NCBI RefSeq assembly: GCF_018861045.1
Contig: NZ_JAHKQJ010000007.1
Span: 434,001-498,000 of the forward strand
Origin: Octadecabacter sp. B2R22
GTDB lineage: Bacteria > Pseudomonadota > Alphaproteobacteria > Rhodobacterales > Rhodobacteraceae
DNA length: 64,000 nt
Direction of reading: 5' to 3'
Below, piece by piece: positions 33,933-42,040 of this stretch. Within the stretch, counting starts at the first letter, position 1. Each line of letters opens with the position of its first letter. The notes below the pieces were generated by a model, which was not told the DNA's origin, did not search any database, and saw nothing but the letters and a program-made list of their open reading frames with translations. Made by a program: the position numbers and the translations under genes.

Positions 33933-34146
33933 TGGACTTGTCCTTAAATTGTTTTGCCTTGGTGCCTAGAACTAACTGCGCGACGGGCGCACTTCAAGGC
34001 GCAAACGTCGGAATCACCCAGTAAGGCGCGAACAATCGCATAGGGGGAATGCTGGGCGCCGCTTCCCGCTTTTCTTTGCACGCGCAGCATGACATACCTC
34101 GCGCCGAGGTCCAGTTTGGGGGCCATGTATTTAAAGGACGAAGATC

Positions 34147-35184
34147 ATGAGAGGTACGATCGCAATTATCGTTATCGCAGTACTGGGCTTTTTTGGCTTC
34201 CAGTGGGGCGTGAACGGCAAGAACCCAGCGCAGGTGTTTTCCGGCGCGGCTGAAATGGCTGGCGATGCTGCTGAAGGCGCAATGGACGCGGCTGGCGACG
34301 TAGCTGAAGGCGCTGCTGACATGGCTGAAGGCGCTGTTGATGCGGCAACCGACGCAGCTGGCGACGTTGTGGAAGGTGCGACTGAAATGGCATCTGACGC
34401 GGCTGACGCTGTAACGGACGTTGCAGAAGGCGCTGTTGATGCGGCTGGCGACGTTGTTGAAGGCGCGACTGAAATGGCATCTGACGCGGCTGATGCTGTT
34501 GTTGAAACAGCCGAAGGTGCTGTTGATGCGGCAACTGACGCAGCTGGCGACGTTGTAGAAGGTGCGACCGAAATGGCATCCGACGCAGCTGACGCTGTTG
34601 CTGACACAGCTGAAGGCGCTGTTGATGCGGCGACTGACGCGGCTGGAGATGTTGTTGAAGGTGCGACTGAAATGGCATCCGACGCAGCAGACGTTGTGAC
34701 TGACACAGCTGAAGGCGCTGTTGACGCAGCTGGCGACGTTGTTGAAGGCGCAACCGAAATGGCATCTGACGCGGCAGACGTTGTTACAGATACCGCTGGC
34801 GACGTTGTTGAAGGCGCGACTGAAATGGCATCCGATGCGGCGGACGTTGTTGCTGACACAACTGAAAACGTTGCAGACGCGGCAACTGACGTTGTTACGG
34901 ACACTGCTGAAGAAGCTGTTGATGCTGCGACTGAAACTGCAACTGAAGCAGCAACTGAAGCAGCAACTGAAGCGGCTGTCGACGCCGCAACTGATGGCAT
35001 CGACATTACAAGCCTGCTGACACCAGAAACATTCAACGCCGATCAGGTAAACGAATGGATCGACGGGTCTGACCTTGGCGCATTGGTGTCCACACCGCTT
35101 AAGGCCGCTGTAAGCGCTGCTGGCGACAACCCTGACCTTGTGTCTGGCGTTATCGATCAGATCAAAGCTGCAATTGGCATGTAA
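34147..35184 (+). CDS. Membrane-anchored LEA-like alanine/acid-rich repeat protein
   Basis: A 345-residue protein. An N-terminal hydrophobic anchor (TIAIIVIAVLGFFGFQWG) is followed by about 250 residues of Ala/Asp/Glu/Val/Thr repeats with roughly 11-residue helical periodicity, like late-embryogenesis-abundant proteins. The unit GDVVEGATEMASDAAD occurs six times. The last 60 residues form a distinct domain (TSLLTPETFNADQVNEWIDG, LKAAVSAAGDNPDLVSGVID). AAAGGACG precedes the ATG and a strong terminator follows, so it is a single-gene unit. Function unknown; membrane or stress protection is a guess from composition. Confidence 0.85.
   Translation: MRGTIAIIVIAVLGFFGFQWGVNGKNPAQVFSGAAEMAGDAAEGAMDAAGDVAEGAADMAEGAVDAATDAAGDVVEGATEMASDAADAVTDVAEGAVDAAGDVVEGATEMASDAADAVVETAEGAVDAATDAAGDVVEGATEMASDAADAVADTAEGAVDAATDAAGDVVEGATEMASDAADVVTDTAEGAVDAAGDVVEGATEMASDAADVVTDTAGDVVEGATEMASDAADVVADTTENVADAATDVVTDTAEEAVDAATETATEAATEAATEAAVDAATDGIDITSLLTPETFNADQVNEWIDGSDLGALVSTPLKAAVSAAGDNPDLVSGVIDQIKAAIGM
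34360..34845 (+). repeat. In-frame tandem repeat array within the LEA-like gene
   Basis: Six copies of a 48-bp unit encoding GDVVEGATEMASDAAD, separated by linkers of variable length built from AEGAVDAATDAA-type words. Copies differ mainly at synonymous positions, which suggests selection on the protein sequence together with past unequal recombination. Confidence 0.85.
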
Positions 35185-35204
35185 GCCTTCCGGCATAACA
35201 AACG

Positions 35205-35235
35205 AAAAGGGCCGCTCAATCGAGCGGCCCTTTTT
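35205..35235. terminator. Bidirectional terminator between LEA-like gene and fpr
   Basis: A 9-bp GC-rich stem (GGGCCGCTC / GAGCGGCCC) with loop AATC is extended by AAAA on the left and TTTTT on the right, so each strand has a T-run. It lies between convergent genes. Confidence 0.93.
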
Positions 35236-35253
35236 GCATTCTGTACCAATGAT

Positions 35254-36120
35254 TTAGTCGAGGAAAGCTTTCTCAACCACATAGTGCTGCGGGTTGGAAT
35301 TTGCGCCTTCTACAAGGCCGTACTCTTCGAACATGTCTTTGAGTTCGAGGTTGAACGCCATGTTGCCGCAAATCATCGCGCGGTCGCTTGCTGGGTTCAA
35401 GGGCGGCACGCCGAGGTCTTCAAAAGCTTCGCCAGACTTCATCAGGTCTGTGATGCGACCCATTTTAGGGCTCTCTTCGCGTGTCGTGGTCGGGTAGTAC
35501 TTGATCTTCTTCCAGAACCCTTCGCCAATCACTTCGTTCAAAAGCTCGTCTGTCTTCAAAGCCTCGATCAGGTCGCGGCCATAGGTCAGCTCGCCCGCTT
35601 CACGGCAGGTGTGCGTGATGATGACTTCGTCGTAGTCTTCATAGGTCTGTGGCTCACGAAGAAGGGACGCGAAAGGCGCAAAGCCAGTACCTGTCGCGAA
35701 GAACCAGATGCGTTTACCCGGAAGCAGCGCATCGTGCACCAAAGTGCCAACAGGTTTCGGGCGCAGGATGATTTCGTCACCGACGTTGATGTGCTGCAAT
35801 TTAGACGTCAGCGGGCCGTCTTGAACCTTGATGGAGTAGAATTCCAGTTCTTCATCCCAGCTGGGTGAGGCAATCGAATAAGCTCGCAACAACGGCTTCA
35901 CTTTGCCAGTCTCGGGGTGGGGATCACCCATCAGACCGATCATTACGAATTCACCCGAACGGAACCGCATAGACGCGGGGCGTGTGCAGCGAAAACTGAA
36001 CAGGCGGTCAGTGTAGTGTTTTACGTCCGTTACCGTCTGCGCATCGGGCAGGGCGGGAACGGCTTTGGGTGCGGTTGCGGTATCAGTCGTTGAATTTGGC
36101 ACGGGCGTCATCTCTGTCAT
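35254..36120 (-). CDS. fpr: Ferredoxin--NADP reductase
   Basis: A 288-residue FAD enzyme. After a Pro/Thr-rich leader of about 25 residues come the FAD-binding RAYSIASPSWDEELEFYSIKV (RxYS motif), the phosphate loop GPLTSKL, NADP-binding FFATGTGFAPFASLLRE, and CGNMAFNLELKDMFEE. It transfers electrons between NADPH and ferredoxin or flavodoxin. It lies 77 bp downstream of the DUF934 gene on the same strand, so it may supply reduced ferredoxin to the ferredoxin-type sulfite reductase of that operon. Confidence 0.93.
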   Translation of the reverse strand: MTEMTPVPNSTTDTATAPKAVPALPDAQTVTDVKHYTDRLFSFRCTRPASMRFRSGEFVMIGLMGDPHPETGKVKPLLRAYSIASPSWDEELEFYSIKVQDGPLTSKLQHINVGDEIILRPKPVGTLVHDALLPGKRIWFFATGTGFAPFASLLREPQTYEDYDEVIITHTCREAGELTYGRDLIEALKTDELLNEVIGEGFWKKIKYYPTTTREESPKMGRITDLMKSGEAFEDLGVPPLNPASDRAMICGNMAFNLELKDMFEEYGLVEGANSNPQHYVVEKAFLD

Positions 36121-36196
36121 GTGTCTTTGGCACGAGCCTTAGCCCGCGCCCCTCTGTTACGCGTTGATCTATGTCAGTTAAAGGGGGGGCTGGCGA

Positions 36197-36613
36197 CTAC
36201 CCGCGCATGCGCGCCTGATAATCATGGGCTTGCCAATTCGCGCGGGCCAACCACTGTGGTTCTGGTTGGCGTGCAGCTAGATCATCAGAGATTTCAACCT
36301 CATCAAAACCGGACCGCCGTGCCATGGCATATTGATCGGCAATCACATGGCCACGCGCCCGCAAACGACCCGTGAACCCCATGCGGCGCAATTGGGCGGC
36401 GATGGTAAAGCCACGGCCGTCTGCAAAACTTGGGAAATCCACGCGGATCATCTCGAAGTGGTTAAGTCGATCGGCGATGTCGTTTGGTTCAGCGTCGGAT
36501 GCCAGATTAAGGGCTTTTGCGCCGCAGTCATTTGCAACCAGTGCATCAAGGGCCACGAACTCGGTGGTCCAATCATCGGCGCCAAATCCCGTATCGGTAA
36601 TAATTACAGTCAT
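36197..36613 (-). CDS. DUF934 protein of the sulfate assimilation operon
   Basis: A 138-residue protein with FVALDALVAND near the N-terminus and the family core IRVDFPSFADGRGFTIAAQLRRMGFTGRLRARGHVIADQYAMARRSGFDEVEI, given here as a continuous conserved region at about 56-108. DUF934 proteins regularly accompany cysI and cysH in proteobacteria, and no enzymatic role is firmly known. AAAGGAC precedes the ATG at 36613. It follows cysH by 19 bp. Confidence 0.9.
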   Translation of the reverse strand: MTVIITDTGFGADDWTTEFVALDALVANDCGAKALNLASDAEPNDIADRLNHFEMIRVDFPSFADGRGFTIAAQLRRMGFTGRLRARGHVIADQYAMARRSGFDEVEISDDLAARQPEPQWLARANWQAHDYQARMRG

Positions 36614-36632
36614 TGTTTTGTCCTTTCGCGCC

Positions 36633-37355
36633 TTACGCGCTTTGACGTTGGGCTTTGCCACTGCCAAAATGAATTCCGCATTCCGTCTTTCCTTGATCGC
36701 GCCAGCGACCCGCACGCGGGTCTTCACCAGCCGCGACGCGGGTGGTGCAAGGTGTACAGCCAACAGACGGAAACCCTTTCGCCACAAGCGGGTGGCGCGG
36801 CAGGTTGTGATCGCTGATATAGGCGCGCAGATCGTCGCTGTCCCAATGGGCCAGTGGGTTGATCTTGGTACGAGGCAGGCGGCCCAGCGGGCGTTCGATC
36901 TCAAAGAACTCGAGCGCCGCACGGCTGCCGCTTTGATACCGTTTGCGACCGGAAATCCAAGTGTCATAGCCCTGCAGGGCCTTTTCCAGCGGTTCCGTCT
37001 TACGCAGATGGCAGCAGGCGTCAGGGTCGTGCAGGTGCAACAGGTTTTCATTGTCGCGCTCAAAAACGGCCTCACGGGAGGCGCGAATAACCTGCACATT
37101 GCGCAGGCCCAAATGGGCGGCCACGTCGCGTTGATATGTCAGCGTTTCTGCGAACAACATTTCGGTGTCGATAAACAGAACAGGCACATCGCGGTCGATT
37201 TGCGCGGCCATGTGCAGAAGCACGACGGATTCAGCGCCAAACGAGCTAACAAGAGCCGTGTCATCAAAGCTCTTCAAGCCATAGTCGAGCACATCGACGG
37301 CGTCTTTGCCCTCATAAATGCGGTTCAGCGTCCTTAAGCGTCCATCAAGCGGCAT
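36633..37355 (-). CDS. cysH: Assimilatory adenylyl-sulfate (APS) reductase, CysH family
   Basis: A 240-residue thioredoxin-dependent reductase making sulfite. The PP-loop region is SSFGAESVVLLHMAAQ, LFIDTEMLFAET follows, and the C-terminal catalytic cysteine is in KTECGIHF (Cys226). Two further cysteine pairs, Cys114-Cys115 (DACCHLRK) and Cys200/Cys203 (VGCTPC), bind a 4Fe-4S cluster and mark the APS-reducing type rather than the PAPS-reducing enzyme of enteric bacteria. The start at 37355 (MPLDGRLRT) overlaps the cysI stop by 11 bp. Confidence 0.93.
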   Translation of the reverse strand: MPLDGRLRTLNRIYEGKDAVDVLDYGLKSFDDTALVSSFGAESVVLLHMAAQIDRDVPVLFIDTEMLFAETLTYQRDVAAHLGLRNVQVIRASREAVFERDNENLLHLHDPDACCHLRKTEPLEKALQGYDTWISGRKRYQSGSRAALEFFEIERPLGRLPRTKINPLAHWDSDDLRAYISDHNLPRHPLVAKGFPSVGCTPCTTRVAAGEDPRAGRWRDQGKTECGIHFGSGKAQRQSA

Positions 37356-39009
37356 TTGCAGCCTCCTTCGGGTAAAGAATGTCTTTGAACGGCGCCGCGC
37401 CAAGGCGTCGGTACGTTTGGATAAAGGTCTCATCGGCGCTGTCGCGCAGATCCATGTAGCCAATCACAAGGCGCTCAATGGCCGGCACGATATCGTCCGC
37501 AGAGAAGCCCGGTCCAGCGCGTTCACCAACGGTGGCGGTTTCTGTGTGATCGCCCCCCAGAGTGATCTGGTAGTTTTCAACACCCGCACGATCGAGACCA
37601 AGAATACCGATGTGGCCCACGTGGTGGTGGCCACAGGCATTGATGCAGCCCGAGATTTTGATCTTCAGCTCACCGATGTCATGTTCGATCTTCAACTCGT
37701 CAAAGCGGGTCGCAATTTGCTGTGCCACTGGAATAGACCGCGCCGTTGCAAGCGCACAGTAATCCATACCGGGGCAGGCGATGATGTCGGACACAAGCCC
37801 GATGTTCGCCGTCGCCAGATCAGCGGCCCGCAATTCGCCGTAAAGGGCTGGAAGGTCGGATTTATGGACGTGCGGCAGGATTACGTTCTGCTCATGGCTG
37901 ATGCGCAGCTCGTCGTGGCCGTATTTACGCGCAAGGTCAGCCATAACGCGCATCTGGTCTGCGGTCGCATCCCCCGGCGTGTCGCCGTGTTTCTTGATTG
38001 AAATCGACACGATTGCATAGCCATCCGCGCGGTGCGCCGTCAGGTTTGTATCCGTCCAGCTGTGAAATGCTGGGTTGGCAAGGCGCGCGGCTTCAAACCC
38101 GTCCGTGCTGGCGGTTTTGAAGTCTGGTGCAGCGAATTGGGACACAATCGTGCGCAGGATTTCTTGATCAACGCCGTTAAAGGTTGGTCGAATTTCAGCA
38201 AAGCGTTCGTCCACCAAACGGCGGATTTCATCAATGCCGTGCTCGTGCACGGTGATCTTGATGCGTGCCTTATACTTGTTGTCGCGGCGACCAAGACGGT
38301 TCCAAACGGAAACGGTCGCCTCAATGAAGGGCAGCAAGTCAGCTTCTGGCAAGAAGTCGTGCAGCACTTTGCCAATCATTGGTGTTCGGCCAAGACCACC
38401 ACCCACAAGCACTTCGTAACCACGAACACCGTCGCGTTCCAGAATGCGGATACCAATGTCGTGGGCTTTGATCACAGCGCGATCGGCCGCAGCGCCCGTC
38501 ACAGCAAGCTTGAACTTGCGCGGCAAGAATTGGAACTCAGGGTGGTCTGTGGACCACTGGCGCAGCAATTCAGCCACTGGGCGCGGGTCAGCGACCTCGT
38601 CAGCAGCGGCGCCAGCAAAGTGGTCAGCCGTCACGTTGCGGATCGTGTTGCCGGAGGTCTGAATTGCGTGCATTTCCACGTCAGCAAGGTCTGACAACAT
38701 GTCAGGCACGTCCTTCAACTCGGGCCAGTTGTATTGAATGTTCTGGCGTGTGGTGAAGTGGCCGTAGCCTTTGTCATATGTCTCAGCCAAGTGGGCGAGC
38801 ATATCCATCTGTTTGCTGTTCAGCGTCCCATAAGGAACCGCCACGCGCAGCATATAGGCGTGCAACTGCAGGTACAGACCGTTCATCAAACGCAATGGTT
38901 TGAATTCGTCTTCGGTCAAAGACCCATCAATACGGCGTTCCACTTGGCCGCGGAATTGCGCGACGCGTTCACGGACGAAGGACTCGTCGAAGTCGTTGTA
39001 TTTATACAT
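37345..39009 (-). CDS. cysI: Sulfite reductase hemoprotein (nitrite/sulfite reductase family)
   Basis: A 554-residue siroheme and 4Fe-4S enzyme that reduces sulfite to sulfide. N-terminal AHLAETYDKGYGHFTTRQNIQ is the substrate-anion region, and the cluster/siroheme cysteines lie in CPGMDYCALA and SGCINACGHHHVGHIG. No separate flavoprotein (cysJ) is adjacent, so ferredoxin from the neighbouring fpr system is the probable donor. Overlaps DUF2849 by 8 bp upstream and cysH by 11 bp downstream. Confidence 0.94.
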   Translation of the reverse strand: MYKYNDFDESFVRERVAQFRGQVERRIDGSLTEDEFKPLRLMNGLYLQLHAYMLRVAVPYGTLNSKQMDMLAHLAETYDKGYGHFTTRQNIQYNWPELKDVPDMLSDLADVEMHAIQTSGNTIRNVTADHFAGAAADEVADPRPVAELLRQWSTDHPEFQFLPRKFKLAVTGAAADRAVIKAHDIGIRILERDGVRGYEVLVGGGLGRTPMIGKVLHDFLPEADLLPFIEATVSVWNRLGRRDNKYKARIKITVHEHGIDEIRRLVDERFAEIRPTFNGVDQEILRTIVSQFAAPDFKTASTDGFEAARLANPAFHSWTDTNLTAHRADGYAIVSISIKKHGDTPGDATADQMRVMADLARKYGHDELRISHEQNVILPHVHKSDLPALYGELRAADLATANIGLVSDIIACPGMDYCALATARSIPVAQQIATRFDELKIEHDIGELKIKISGCINACGHHHVGHIGILGLDRAGVENYQITLGGDHTETATVGERAGPGFSADDIVPAIERLVIGYMDLRDSADETFIQTYRRLGAAPFKDILYPKEAANAA

Positions 39010-39307
39010 TTGTTTCTACCTGTTTGCCGTGCGCGTAGTTGGATGGGCCGCGTGTGCGGAATTCTTCGCGAAAGTGGGTGGCCTCTGGGCCGTTTTCGCC
39101 CAGCTTGGCATCAGCCAAATAAGCACCAACCATCACGTTTTTCTGTGTGTTTGCTTCAAGAAGGCGCAGATCGGCATGGGCTTCGTCTGTCATGAACTCG
39201 GCGTCGGCGATATCGCCGGACCATGTGTCGTTGACTGTGAACCAAACCGCATCGCCCTCGATCAAAAGGTTGGATGTGATCACTTTAGGTGTGAATGCGC
39301 GGGCCAT
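39002..39307 (-). CDS. DUF2849 small protein
   Basis: A 101-residue protein beginning MARAFTPKVITSNLLIEGDAV, with VVGA-like VMVGAYLADA in the second half. DUF2849 proteins are found between cysG and cysI in alphaproteobacteria; function unknown. AGGAGG lies 9 nt before its ATG and overlaps the end of cysG. Confidence 0.9.
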   Translation of the reverse strand: MARAFTPKVITSNLLIEGDAVWFTVNDTWSGDIADAEFMTDEAHADLRLLEANTQKNVMVGAYLADAKLGENGPEATHFREEFRTRGPSNYAHGKQVETNV

Positions 39308-39308
39308 T

Positions 39309-40706
39309 TTATAGGGCCTCCTGTTGTAGGTCGTAAGAAGATACCGCGGCGACGGCCGCACGGGGCGCGAGCCCCAGGAATGTCAGGGCAGGGCCAGTCA
39401 GCCCCGCAGCAGAAATAGTCGGTTCCATTTCCGCCACAGTGGTCGCCAAGACGCGCTGATCCGCGCGTGAGACGTTTTCGATGACTGTGACGGGCGTGTC
39501 AGGGTTTGCGCCATGCATCAGCAGGCGGCCTTGCACGAAACGCGCAGATTTCTTGCCCATATAGATCGCCGCGACTTGGCCTGCTTCGGCCAGTGCGCGC
39601 CAGTCGTGATCCGCGTAGCCTTTGGTGTCGTGGCCCGTGATGAAACGTACCGCAGAATTGCGACCGCGCTTCGTCAGGCTTTGGCCGATACCAGCAACCG
39701 CTGCAGAGGCCGCCGTGATGCCGGGCACGATTGTGTAAGACAGATCTGCCGCCTCAATCGCTTCGATTTCTTCGTCCAAGCGGCCAAAGACAGTTGGGTC
39801 GCCAGCCTTAAGGCGCACAACATGATGGCCATTCGCACCATGTTCGACGATCAACGCGTTGATATCGTCCTGCGCCATGGCTTTGCCGAAGCCTTCTTTG
39901 CCTGCGTCGATCATGATCGCTTCGCGGCGGGCCAGTTCTAGGACTTCCGGCGTGACCAGACGGTCGTAAATGACAACGTCGGCCTTATCGAGGGCCTTGC
40001 GCGCTTTCAGTGTCAACAAGTCTGGGTCACCGGGGCCCGCGCCGACCAGATCAACATGGCCCGCTTTGGCCTGTGTGTTCAGGTGCTTATCCAGCAACCG
40101 ATCAAGCGCGACTTCGACTTCGGCCTTGCCATGTGCAATCGCACGCGGGCCTGCTGTGTCGTAGTATTCCGCCCAGAAATCACGTCGCGCGACACCGAAT
40201 GGCAGTTTTTCAGCCATGGCGCGAAAGCCTTTGCCGATGCGGGCGAGCGTGCCAAGCGAGGCGGGGAGTTTTTCCTCGAGGTCTTTTTTGATCGCGCGGG
40301 CCAGCACAGGGGCTGCGCCTTCGGTGCCGATGGCCACGGTCACAGGATCGCGGTCAACGATGGCCGGTGTGATGAACTGGCTGTCGTGCAAATTGTCTAC
40401 GATATTCACAAGCGCACCATCTGCGCGGGCGATGGCAGCTGTGCGCGCGTCTTCCGTCGCATCTTCATCGGCGGCATAGAACAATGCGGCACACAGGGTG
40501 TCGCCCACATCCATGGAACGTTCGATCAAGGTCAATTGATCCGCTGCGGCCCATGCTTGCAGTTCAGGGGCGGGGTTCGCCGCGAAAACTGTCACCTTGG
40601 CTTCGGTCTTCAGCAGCAGGCGCAATTTAGCCAATGCCGCGTCGCCACCGCCCGAAAGGACAATGCGGCGCCCTTGCGTGGCGAGGAAGATAGGGAAGTG
40701 GTTCAT
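39309..40706 (-). CDS. cysG: Siroheme synthase CysG (trifunctional)
   Basis: A 465-residue fusion. Residues 1-200 form the precorrin-2 dehydrogenase/ferrochelatase (RRIVLSGGGDAALAKLRLLL, FYAADEDATEDARTAA, PVTVAIGTEGAAPVLAR). Residues 215-455 form the uroporphyrinogen-III C-methyltransferase (VDLVGAGPGDPDLLTLKA, VVRLKAGDPTVFGRLDEE, VPGITAASAAVAGIG, YMGKKSA). It makes siroheme for CysI. First gene of the operon; a candidate Lrp-type box lies 31-45 bp upstream. Confidence 0.95.
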   Translation of the reverse strand: MNHFPIFLATQGRRIVLSGGGDAALAKLRLLLKTEAKVTVFAANPAPELQAWAAADQLTLIERSMDVGDTLCAALFYAADEDATEDARTAAIARADGALVNIVDNLHDSQFITPAIVDRDPVTVAIGTEGAAPVLARAIKKDLEEKLPASLGTLARIGKGFRAMAEKLPFGVARRDFWAEYYDTAGPRAIAHGKAEVEVALDRLLDKHLNTQAKAGHVDLVGAGPGDPDLLTLKARKALDKADVVIYDRLVTPEVLELARREAIMIDAGKEGFGKAMAQDDINALIVEHGANGHHVVRLKAGDPTVFGRLDEEIEAIEAADLSYTIVPGITAASAAVAGIGQSLTKRGRNSAVRFITGHDTKGYADHDWRALAEAGQVAAIYMGKKSARFVQGRLLMHGANPDTPVTVIENVSRADQRVLATTVAEMEPTISAAGLTGPALTFLGLAPRAAVAAVSSYDLQQEAL

Positions 40707-40736
40707 GACGGTCTTTCCGGTTGCTTGGGGTCAATA

Positions 40737-40751
40737 TAGAATATTATTCCG
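40737..40751. promoter_or_regulatory. Candidate Lrp/AsnC-family binding box upstream of cysG
   Basis: TAGAATATTATTCCG contains a perfect inverted repeat GAATA-T-TATTC and matches the E. coli Lrp consensus YAGHAWATTWTDCTR at 14 of 15 positions, the exception being C for T near the end. It lies between cysG and a divergent Lrp/AsnC gene. The match is seen; binding is inferred. Confidence 0.6.
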
Positions 40752-40842
40752 TCAATTGCGCTATATGGACGGTTGAAAGGGACGTTTGTTCGCCGTATTG
40801 GTGAGGTCAGTCAGATAATTTCTGTTTCGGAAGGAAAAGCGA

Positions 40843-41304
40843 ATGGATGTTCGGGTAGATGAGTTAGACAGGAAAATCCTACGCACCATGCAAGCGGATG
40901 CAGGCCAATCTCTGGACGAAATTGCCAAATCTGTTGGGTCCTCAAAGACCCCGGTTTGGAACCGGATTCGCAAAATGCGCGAGGCGGGGGTGATTGGCCA
41001 GCAAACGGTCATGCTGGATGCCGAAGCGCTGGGGTTTGAAGCGTGTTTTTTCGTCCTGATCCGCACGTCGGAACACGAAGCGGATTGGCAGGCTAAGTTC
41101 TTGAAAGCCTTGATGGAACGCGATGAGGTTCAAGAGGCACACAGGCTGGCAGGAGACATTGATTATATCCTGAAAGTGCGGGTCAAAAACGCCCGTGCTT
41201 ACGATGTGTTTTATCAGGCGCTGATTTCCGAGGTGCGGGTGTTCAACGTCACGGCGCTTCTCAGCATGGAAGAGATCAAATCGACGGTGGCTTTGCCGCT
41301 CTAG
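40843..41304 (+). CDS. Lrp/AsnC-family transcriptional regulator
   Basis: A 153-residue regulator. Residues 5-60 form the helix-turn-helix (DELDRKILRTMQADAGQSLDEI, VGSSKTPVWNRIRKMREAGVI). The C-terminal RAM effector domain spans about 70-145 (ACFFVLIRTSEHEADW, AHRLAGDIDYILKVRV). It is divergent from cysG, so control of sulfate assimilation, perhaps sensing cysteine or another amino acid, is likely. Its stop overlaps the convergent DUF1194 stop by 4 bp. Confidence 0.92.
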   Translation: MDVRVDELDRKILRTMQADAGQSLDEIAKSVGSSKTPVWNRIRKMREAGVIGQQTVMLDAEALGFEACFFVLIRTSEHEADWQAKFLKALMERDEVQEAHRLAGDIDYILKVRVKNARAYDVFYQALISEVRVFNVTALLSMEEIKSTVALPL

Positions 41305-41945
41305 CCGAAGACGCGAGAGACCTCTCGCAGGATCTTTTCACGGATCGCACGGGGGTAATCGCGGTGCCGCCGCGCTGTAATTACAAAACCGTCGCGGGTG
41401 ATCACTGCGCGGGTGAAAAATGTAGTGATCGCGACCCCCATGCTTTCAATAGCGATGCCGTTGATGGTGACGCCACGCCGCTCTGCCTCGCGGGCTGCGG
41501 TGCGGGTGTCACTGCCGGCGTTTGGTGTGCCATCGCCTGAAATATCAATGACTTGGCGGTCGCAGGTCGGGGCGTTGTTGAACTGATCCAACGCGAAATA
41601 AATCGCGTCCCCAAGGGCCGTGTCAGACTGCACAAAGGCACGCGGCATAGTGCGGGCGTCCACGGCAAAGTCCTGAACATCTGAGATTGAGCGTATTTGG
41701 CGCCACGGGATCGACACCTCTTGGTGCCCAACGCCCGACCACTGCATGACTGCAACAGCCACTTGTCCTTGGATCAACGCCTCGGAGACCTCAGCGCCGA
41801 GAACCGCGTCGGCCATCCCGTCTGTTTGCAGGTCGTATTCAGCGCCGTCGATTGAATTGGAAACGTCGATGGTCAACAGAAGGGCGGTGTCACAAGCGAA
41901 AGCCTGCGATGTCGTAAGCATGAATGCAGTGAACCATCCCTTCAT
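41301..41945 (-). CDS. DUF1194 von Willebrand A-like exported protein
   Basis: A 214-residue protein with signal peptide MKGWFTAFMLTTSQAFA, then a vWA fold carrying the MIDAS motif LTIDVSNSIDGAEY and a second conserved block VIDISGDGTPNAGSDTR. DUF1194 proteins are common in Rhodobacterales; function unknown, possibly metal-dependent adhesion or complex assembly. Start at 41945 is chosen at the signal peptide; MRHTALMK seven codons earlier is an alternative. Confidence 0.85.
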   Translation of the reverse strand: MKGWFTAFMLTTSQAFACDTALLLTIDVSNSIDGAEYDLQTDGMADAVLGAEVSEALIQGQVAVAVMQWSGVGHQEVSIPWRQIRSISDVQDFAVDARTMPRAFVQSDTALGDAIYFALDQFNNAPTCDRQVIDISGDGTPNAGSDTRTAAREAERRGVTINGIAIESMGVAITTFFTRAVITRDGFVITARRHRDYPRAIREKILREVSRVFG

Positions 41946-42040
41946 CAGGGCAGTGTGGCGCATAAATCTTGGTGTGGGAAGTGCAGGTTTCTGTTGCCAG
42001 GTACCTGCGAACCCCGCCCTAGGCTGCAAAGCGTAGGGGC

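Noticed and set aside
34360-34845. Possible CRISPR-like array because of regularly spaced DNA repeats
   Set aside because: The repeats are in frame and encode a conserved peptide unit, spacers are also repetitive, and no cas genes are present.
33994-35196. Long minus-strand frames (Ser/Cys-rich and Ala/Ser-rich) opposite the LEA-like gene
   Set aside because: The repetitive GCN-rich composition keeps several antisense frames open. The plus frame has a ribosome site, anchor, and terminator.
42011-42040. Possible tmRNA terminator with CCCTA/TAGGG arms
   Set aside because: The stem is short with internal mismatches and no T-run on the minus strand, so it was not listed.
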